Shown here piece after piece: positions 58,901-64,000 of a DNA stretch of 64,000 nt (position 1 is its first letter; the number at the start of each line of letters is the position of its first letter). Under the pieces are notes generated by a model. It saw only the letters and a list, made by a program, of their open reading frames with translations, was not told the DNA's origin and ran no database searches. Source of the stretch: Telopea speciosissima (taxonomy: Eukaryota > Streptophyta > Magnoliopsida > Proteales > Proteaceae); NCBI RefSeq assembly GCF_018873765.1, contig NC_057925.1, forward strand, positions 60,524,970 to 60,588,969. Reading direction: 5' to 3'. Position numbers and translations under genes: made by a program.

Positions 58901-60205
58901 CCTCAGTGGAACAGGATATGATATGCATGACAAAAACCCCAATTTTCACCATACCCATCATTCAATTAGTTAAACTATTGTTGCTGGATAATAAGCAACA
59001 TAGTAAGAAATATGCAGCTCATCAGTGTTAAAATCAGTTTGGTTCCAATCAAAGGATTACCCCAGAACCATAATCTGTCTTTTTGGCATTTGCAATTCCA
59101 CAAAAAGTTTATGGAAAAGTTGTCTTCTATTGCAGTTGAGCATCAAATATGAAAAGGTTAATTACATACATAGCTATGGACCTATGTGTAGCCAAGTAAT
59201 TTATAATAGTTTAACCCTTTTCTTTTTCTTTTTGGTTTAGATTAATTTTAATCAATATAGAGCGTGGACCTTGGTGCAACGGTAAGGTTGCTCCATTGTG
59301 ACTAAGTGGTCACGGGTTCAAGTCTCTGGAAACAGCCTCTTTGCAGAGCGGGGGGTAAGACTGTGTACATTATGATCCTCCCCAGTACCAATTAGCTCCT
59401 TTATATTGGTTACTCCAAATCCAACCAATAACTCCTTTATATAGGTAAAATACACTGCCTGCTCCAAAATTCGGTGAAGGGAGCAAGGGTTCATGATAGA
59501 TCCTTGCATTTTGAATGCAGCAGCCCCACTATGCGTGGTTCCAGTTACTAAGTACTGGTGAGGGTCATGCCTGGAACATTGAACACAACTCTTCTAAATC
59601 CATGCCTGGAACTGCCAATCCAAACGACTGCTGGGTTTGGTGGCTTTTATCTAAACCGGTTCAAGGTTCAGTTCAATGGTCTAGATGGGCTAATGGAGAA
59701 GATAGAGAATTTGTTGGTGTTGGACCAAGTTTTAAGGTAGAAAATTCTCAGACTACACAGCTACAGGAACTGTCAAAGGCAAGGTAAATCTTTTTCAGGG
59801 TTCAACGAATAGACAACCACAAGGACACTGTGAAAAAGAGAAGTCCAGAGGGCAGCATTGCAGAAAATTACAACTTTACATAATAGAGAAAATATTTACA
59901 TCAGGAAACAGGATATAAGATACCATACCTCGCAGATCAATGGGCAAGCCTGGAAGGGGCTTATTCTCAGTTCCTTCAGACGTTGCCTTTGTAACGACCT
60001 TGTTCAATCTTACAGGACTAAATGTGAAGTTCCGGAAAAAAGGTTGCGCAGACGAGATATGAGAAGAGCTTGTAAGCTTAGACCATAAGGTGCCTTTGGC
60101 TTCTGAGGCAAAAAATGCGGTGCTTGCTTTGAAAATTCTAGGAGAAGGAGAAATACTAGGCCTCGCTGCTGCCATTTGCAGGCCAGAAGCCGCAGTTGCC
60201 GCCAT
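49985..60205 (-). CDS. ENR1: Enoyl-[acyl-carrier-protein] reductase (NADH), plastid, 12 exons
   Basis: Exons in order: 59929-60205, 53264-53373, 53103-53158, 52919-53003, 52775-52822, 51984-52058, 51793-51904, 51606-51657, 51454-51505, 51309-51366, 50224-50322 and 49985-50136. They join in phase to 391 residues, the usual plant ENR (MOD1) length. The first 70 or so residues ([20 protein letters not shown]…) are a transit peptide. NAD binding is shown by [14 protein letters not shown], with [12 protein letters not shown] next. The active-site Tyr/Lys region is [16 protein letters not shown], and [17 protein letters not shown]-type sequence follows. It ends IPKEK. The enzyme does the last reduction of each plastid fatty-acid elongation cycle. 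Oddities: intron 1 is 6.6 kb, the start of exon 2 is tandemly duplicated in the intron, and intron 7 appears to be GC-AG. Confidence 0.95.
53312..53585 (-). repeat. 114-bp tandem array copying the ENR exon 2 acceptor and exon start
   Basis: The phrase TTGTCATCAGCTATCCCAG recurs at 53337, 53451 and 53565, exactly 114 bp apart. The first unit contains the real start of exon 2. The second contains the same acceptor and exon start at 53487, almost unchanged. The third is partial and lacks the acceptor. Confidence 0.92.
53590..56210. other. ENR intron 1, left part
   Basis: No gene seen. A (GA)n run lies near 54838-54860. AATATTCTCTATTCAACTCC near 55030 repeats the ATTCTCTATTCAACTCCAATC near 54945, indicating a short local duplication. 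Sequence around 54.2-55.3 kb looks repeat-derived but is not classified. Confidence 0.45.
56218..56952. mobile_element. Non-autonomous DNA transposon (hAT-like), GAGATCTCG-rich
   Basis: The ends are inverted: CATGGAACTAAAACT at the left and AGTTTTAGTTCCATGG at the right. CTTTGAT flanks it at 56211-56217 and 56953-56959, a 7-8 bp target duplication. The 735-bp interior has no open frame of note. Its left side is dense with palindromes such as GAGATCTCG, CTCGAGATATCTCGA and CCAGATCTCG. The duplication size suggests hAT; a MULE with 9 bp is possible. Confidence 0.75.
57560..58560. repeat. Repeat related to 25.9 kb, possibly an LTR
   Basis: It shares GATTAGGACTCTATAAGTCC with 25.93 kb and has a second internal version GGATTTACATTGCTATAAATCC. 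GTGGGATTCCAG occurs downstream in both places. Edges and family are unresolved. It lies in ENR intron 1. Confidence 0.4.
59260..59390 (+). repeat. Au-like SINE with A and B boxes
   Basis: GAGCGTGGACCTTGGTGCAACGG at the left (A-box region TTGGTGCAACGG) and GGTTCAAGTCT at 59315-59325 (B box) are spaced as in a tRNA-derived head. CTCTGGAAACAGCCTCTTTGC, then GGGGTAAGACTGTGTACATT is the Au family body. It lies in ENR intron 1, antisense to the gene. The 3' end is lost after about 59390. Confidence 0.82.
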
Positions 60206-60830
60206 CTCCAATAAACTAAATTCAAAAAACACAGTTAAAAAAAAATGCAAACTAGAACAGTTAAAATAAACAACTTTTGTAGCATAACAGCGAAAAATGG
60301 AAAATCTTACCAAAATGAGAGCTCAAATGGGGGGGGACTTCATTTGCAACATTTTATAGTGAACGTCAAGAAAATACTTATTTTTCTATGAGAATTATAA
60401 AACTAAGAACATAGATGCACTAAGTATGCGGTCAAAAACCAAAATCTGCACCGTGTCGTGGAGATTTATTCTTAAAATCCAAAGAACAACAGCATTCAAC
60501 AAATCTAGCAACGAAATATTCCTTTAAAAAAAAATTCGAATAACGGAATGCACATGAAGAACAATAAAAACATTAAACAAAATCCAGATCAACAGAAATC
60601 ATAAGCACATTTATCCGAACAAAATCAAGAGCTCAAAACCCTTTGTCATTTTTTCCCAAATCTCACCTCTGTGGGAATGAAACGGCTGCTATCGACTATC
60701 GTCAAAGTCCAGGAAATCTTCAGCAGCCCCCGTTTTTTAAAGCGATTATCTTCTCCTAAGCTCAAAGCTTCAGAAGCAAGCAATCAGAGAGAAAGAACTA
60801 GTGATCTACTACTATATATATATATATAAG
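60206..60830 (-). promoter_or_regulatory. ENR promoter, 5' leader and probable leader intron
   Basis: On the minus strand a strong TATA run (CTTATATATATATATAG) lies at about 60813-60829. A donor CAGAG/GTGAGATTT at 60666 and an acceptor GAATTTAG/TTTATTGGAG at 60216 would remove a 451-bp leader intron. That leaves ten bases before the ATG. The splice sites are seen; their use is inferred. Confidence 0.55.
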
Positions 60831-60834
60831 TTTC

Positions 60835-61214
60835 GATAAGACCGAGGCTCTGTAGCTCTTCTGGGATTGAAACTTTTGCAAAACTTTTAGTTGCAACTGT
60901 TTGAACTTAAGCTTTGGGAGTGTCGAGATTAATAAAACAAATCACACAAGAAATTAAAAATTGGATCGGATCGACGGATCCCGATTCCAGTTTATTGATC
61001 TACATTCTACAAGCCTATTCCGATCCGGGTTTCCCGATTCTGGGTTTTTAAGCCCTGAATCACACGCTCAGTTAGGCTCCTTTCGTTTGACGGATAAAAA
61101 GGGGTGGGAAACTTGTGAGGATTTTGAGGTGTTGTTCGCAATTATTAATGGCTACAGAGTATGTGTGTGCGCGTTTGTGTGTATCTCAGCAAGAGTCTCT
61201 CTTCTTTATTTCAA
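60835..61214. other. Intergenic sequence
   Basis: No gene seen. Short plus-strand open frames are not supported by any family feature, and one continues into the MITE that follows. Confidence 0.45.
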
Positions 61215-61350
61215 GGGGTGTTGTTCTCTGTGCCGTAGCACAGCCTACGCCCAGGCACATGGGGGTGGGCACAATGACCACCCTACCCCCTGCACAGACT
61301 GTCCATGTGCCTAGGCATAGTCTGCGCTGCGGCACAGAGAACATTCTCCC
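61215..61350. mobile_element. Hairpin MITE, family B copy 2
   Basis: GTTCTCTGTGCCGTAGC on the left pairs with GCTGCGGCACAGAGAAC on the right. Inner arms GCCCAGGCACATGGGG and CATGTGCCTAGGC also pair. TTCAA flanks both ends, a likely 5-bp target duplication. Confidence 0.78.
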
Positions 61351-62312
61351 TTCAATTTTCAACAATCCTTTTTTTTTTTTGGTAGAATTTTCAACAATCC
61401 TTTCAAAGGACTAGTGCCTAGTGGCTTGGGCTTGGGCTTGGACTTCATAAATCACATGGGATCATAGTTTTAATAAATTTGAAAATGGAAAACATAGGGT
61501 AAAAGATATCCATAGACAACATTTTTCAATCCAATTGTCCTTAAGGTACTTTTTCCTGATCAAATTCAAAGCTTCTCAGTCTTTTAGATTTGATGTCATG
61601 TTGATGACTCACCCCAATTGTAAAAAAAATAAATAAATTGAAAAGGAATGACAATGCTTTCATACTGGCTTAGTCATATTTAGGGTTTGTCAGAAACTAA
61701 AGGTTGTTCAAACTAACCTTAAATCCTGGAATAAGACTGAATTTGGTTATGTGGAAAGACCACATCAGGAAGTTAAAATTTGAGCTTGAACTTCTCCAAA
61801 GCAACCCCTTGATCATTCAAGAATGAGTATATTTACGTACTAATCTTTGCCGCGATAGAAAAATGTTCTATCCCATTAGATGCCTAATTATCTCCATTAA
61901 CAGATAAGGTTGTGTTTGGGCCTGGCTGGGCGCATCTGAATCAGTTGTGCAACCAAAATCTAATGTAGCCCATGGGCTAGAATGACTAGCATATTCCAGC
62001 CCAATTAAATGAGGTTGTCCTGCCGTACACCTTGGGAAACCCTATATAGGACAAAATGTAGGCCAAAGGCTTCCATTGGTCCACAAAGTCTCACGCTGAT
62101 GCGGTAAATATCAGAAGCCCACAAGTGAATGGGCCTTAACTCTGTTGGCTTAAACTATGTGGGCTAAAGAGAAAATTGACGTTAACACAGATACAAAAGG
62201 TATCAATATCAATAAGGGAGAGTGAGATCTACGTGAACACACTGCTCGCCAAACCAATAGTAAATAACAAAATGGTATATTTAACAAGAGAGAGTGAAGC
62301 CCACATGAATCG
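61351..62312. other. Intergenic sequence
   Basis: No gene or clear repeat recognized, apart from a short repeat of AATTTTCAACAATCCTTT at its left edge (61355 and 61387). Confidence 0.45.
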
Positions 62313-62474
62313 GGATCCTCTACTGCCGTCTGCCCGTGTGGCCACGTACAGTTTTACACAGGCAGGGCCTGGGCCTCACCCAGGCAAAGTGCTTGGGCAA
62401 TGGGTATGGCGGTCATTTTGCCCTGCTTGTGTGAGGCTGCACACCGGTCGCACAGGCAGCAACAGAGAGGATCC
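62313..62474. mobile_element. Hairpin MITE, family D
   Basis: GGATCCTCTACTGCCGTCTG at the left pairs with CAGGCAGCAACAGAGAGGATCC at the right (outer part GAGAGGATCC). The inner part GGCCTGGGCCTCACCCAGGC is a smaller palindrome. It is GC-rich and non-coding. Confidence 0.7.
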
Positions 62475-62675
62475 AAATTGCATGAATAATGAGGGAGGAA
62501 GGGATGTACATGTAACATGTGCTTCCTAGTCAACCGTTACTTCTACTAAAGAGAAGGTTAGCAAAGTGACCAGTTTTTACCCCAAAAAAACAAAACAAAA
62601 AAAAAAAAAGAAGTAAAGTGACCAGCTACTATATTCTAAAATTAGGGCCAATGACTTTTTCACCCTCTGCTCAAT

Positions 62676-62686
62676 CCATATAAGGA
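62676..62686 (+). promoter_or_regulatory. TATA box of the defensin-like gene
   Basis: CATATAAGG lies about 60 bases before the chosen ATG at 62744, a normal plant spacing for a short leader. Confidence 0.5.
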
Positions 62687-62743
62687 GAACTCTGGCATTG
62701 TAATCAACTTGTATGAATGGAAGAGCTGTGTTGGGGAAGAAAA

Positions 62744-63212
62744 ATGGGGTCCAAGGTTGTCTCTACACTCCTCATTTTCTTTGTTGTCATGGCAATCGTA
62801 TCGTCTGCTCACTCCTGTAAGTTGTAACTCTCTCCCTCTCTCTTGCGTGTATGTAGGTTTTAATTCATGATATCGGTCACTATTGATATTGATATCTATA
62901 TATATTGCTTGAGTAGATCCGTATCGATCTGTCTAATTCTAAATTAGAAGATCTAGATCGATATTGGAATCGATTGATACCGATACACCAATATGATACC
63001 TCTCAATAACTCTCTTTTTTTCTCTCTCTCTCAAATTTAATTTTGTTAATTGTGTAGGGGGAGATGTGAAAGTGACAAGGAAGATTGCTCAGAAGAAAGA
63101 TCAGTATTGTGAACATCAATGCCCTTCGGACAATGAATGTAATGTGTTTTGTGTTCAAGGTGGACACTCGGGGGGCAAATGTACTAAAAGGAAAGGTTGT
63201 TGTTGCTACTGA
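62744..63212 (+). CDS. Defensin-like secreted cysteine-rich peptide, 2 exons
   Basis: Exons 62744-62816 and 63058-63212 join in phase (TCC T/GG) to 75 residues. Residues 1-24 are a signal peptide (MGSKVVSTLLIFFVVMAIVS, then SAHS). The mature part has eight cysteines: YCEHQC, NEC, VFC, a GGKC that resembles the defensin gamma-core GxC, and a terminal GCCCY. One intron after the signal peptide is typical of plant DEFL genes. An in-frame ATG at 62717 would add nine residues (MEELCWGRK) before the hydrophobic stretch; the later start gives a cleaner signal peptide. Function is probably antimicrobial or signalling in the apoplast. The CCC ending is unusual for classic defensins. The small intron contains a CGATAC-rich repeat. 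Confidence 0.85.
62862..63001. repeat. CGATAC-rich repeat in the defensin-like gene intron
   Basis: GATATCGGTCACTATTGATA, then CCGTATCGATCTG, GATCGATATTGGAATCGATT and GATACCGATACACC belong to the same degenerate family as the repeats near 5.3, 31.4, 45.1 and 45.8 kb. It fills more than half of this 241-bp intron. Confidence 0.55.
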
Positions 63213-63514
63213 ATCAGTCAATTTATAGGAATAAGACGTGGGGAAGTTCTTCTCCTTTGTTTTTTTTTTTATCCAACCTAATCGTCATTATCTTCATTGT
63301 TATTTGCATCACCATATTACCTCGGATATGGAATAATTTGGTCAAAGAATTCTCTCCACTGATAAGGAAGGTGGTTTCTCTTTAGAGATTTTTTTTCTTA
63401 TGATTTGCTTAGCATTTAGATGGTTAAGGAAAAGATTCAAATAATAGTATCATATAATGATTTTAGCTTTTGAAACTTGACAAATGACTAATTCGTGTGG
63501 TTTATCTAAAGGAA

Positions 63515-63690
63515 AGCTAACTGTTGCTATGCATGGGAGTGTATCTGCACTCAGACACAGTCCAACATGAAAAGACCCGTGTTGCCCCTGGTACTTTTCG
63601 TCTTTTCAGGGGGCAATGTCAATCTTTTCTCATTGGACTATGTCTGGGCGCAAGTACATGCCCCAGTACAACACCGGTTGGTTAACGTAA
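63515..63690. mobile_element. Long hairpin MITE, family C copy 2
   Basis: GCTAACTGTTGCTATGC, then CTGCACTCAGACACAGTCCA on the left pairs with TGGACTATGTCTGGGCGCAA and CAACACCGGTTGGTTAACG on the right. Its centre carries GACCCGTGTTGCCCC and GGGGGCAATGTC, another inner inversion. It is more diverged than the copy at 24.37 kb. Confidence 0.7.
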
Positions 63691-64000
63691 TTTCTCTCTT
63701 TTTTTTTAACTTTTTTACAATCACCAGTCACTCAGTCAATAATCAGCGGTTACCAACATGGCCGTTCCCGTAGCGAGCCTTAAAAGTTAAAACCTTGCAT
63801 AAATTAGGGATAAGGTGGGACTAGCAGAACAAACATTAAAATCTTGTTTGCAACACCCGATGGTTGGGATGTTGGCCGTAAAATAGGCCCCAAGGACCAA
63901 CATGCTACATGAGTGGACCCACTATAAAATGTGCATCTCATCTAACAAGTTTTTACACATGCTTATCATCAGTAAAATCTCTCCTTATCAAAAAAACAGT
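63691..64000. other. Downstream of the last element, nothing recognized
   Basis: No gene or repeat recognized in the remaining 310 bases. Confidence 0.5.

Noticed and set aside
1-64000. CRISPR arrays, operons, rRNA or intact tRNA genes
   Set aside because: No regularly spaced repeat array, no polycistronic gene arrangement and no complete tRNA or rRNA sequence was seen; the tRNA-like boxes found belong to SINEs.

Overview
This window is nuclear genomic DNA from a flowering plant. The genes are intron-rich and AT-biased, with GT-AG introns up to about 7 kb. The proteins are plant-specific: an EMSY-like ENT/Tudor protein, a zeaxanthin-epoxidase-like enzyme, plastid enoyl-ACP reductase and a defensin-like peptide. 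Intergenic and intronic DNA is full of MITEs, SINEs, LINE pieces and LTR remains. The mixture reminds me of an early-diverging eudicot (for example Proteales), but that is an impression and not something I could test.

Layout. 1-5.6 kb is gene-free and holds a tRNA-derived SINE, part of an Au-type SINE, two MITEs and a CGATAC-rich repeat. 6.16-22.65 kb (+) is a ten-exon EMSY-like (EML) gene of 495 residues. Its introns 1 and 6 are each about 7 kb and packed with transposon remains: an RTE-type LINE, solo LTRs, a copia relic and gypsy relics. 23.2-30.3 kb (-) is a two-exon alpha/beta hydrolase with a 6.5 kb intron. 32.1-34.8 kb (-) is an eight-exon zeaxanthin-epoxidase-like gene that stops before the FHA domain. 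35-38.4 kb is gene-free, with a LINE fragment and a long hairpin element. 38.5-41.8 kb (-) is a three-exon SANT plus bromodomain protein. 41.8-47.2 kb is gene-free, with MITEs and an RNase H relic. 47.27-48.34 kb (-) is an unnamed plant gene split by an apparent frame change. 49.99-60.2 kb (-) is the twelve-exon plastid enoyl-ACP reductase gene (ENR/MOD1) of 391 residues. 62.74-63.21 kb (+) is a two-exon, eight-cysteine secreted peptide.

The genes do not form a pathway. Two encode plastid enzymes (fatty-acid elongation; a xanthophyll-epoxidase-type FAD monooxygenase) and two are probably chromatin readers (EML, bromodomain). The EML and hydrolase genes converge with about 570 bp between their stop codons. 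No operon-like, CRISPR or clearly novel system is present. The most interesting local structures are a 114-bp tandem duplication at the start of ENR exon 2, inverted LTR copies bracketing EML exons 2-6, the FHA-less epoxidase gene, and several hairpin repeat families.
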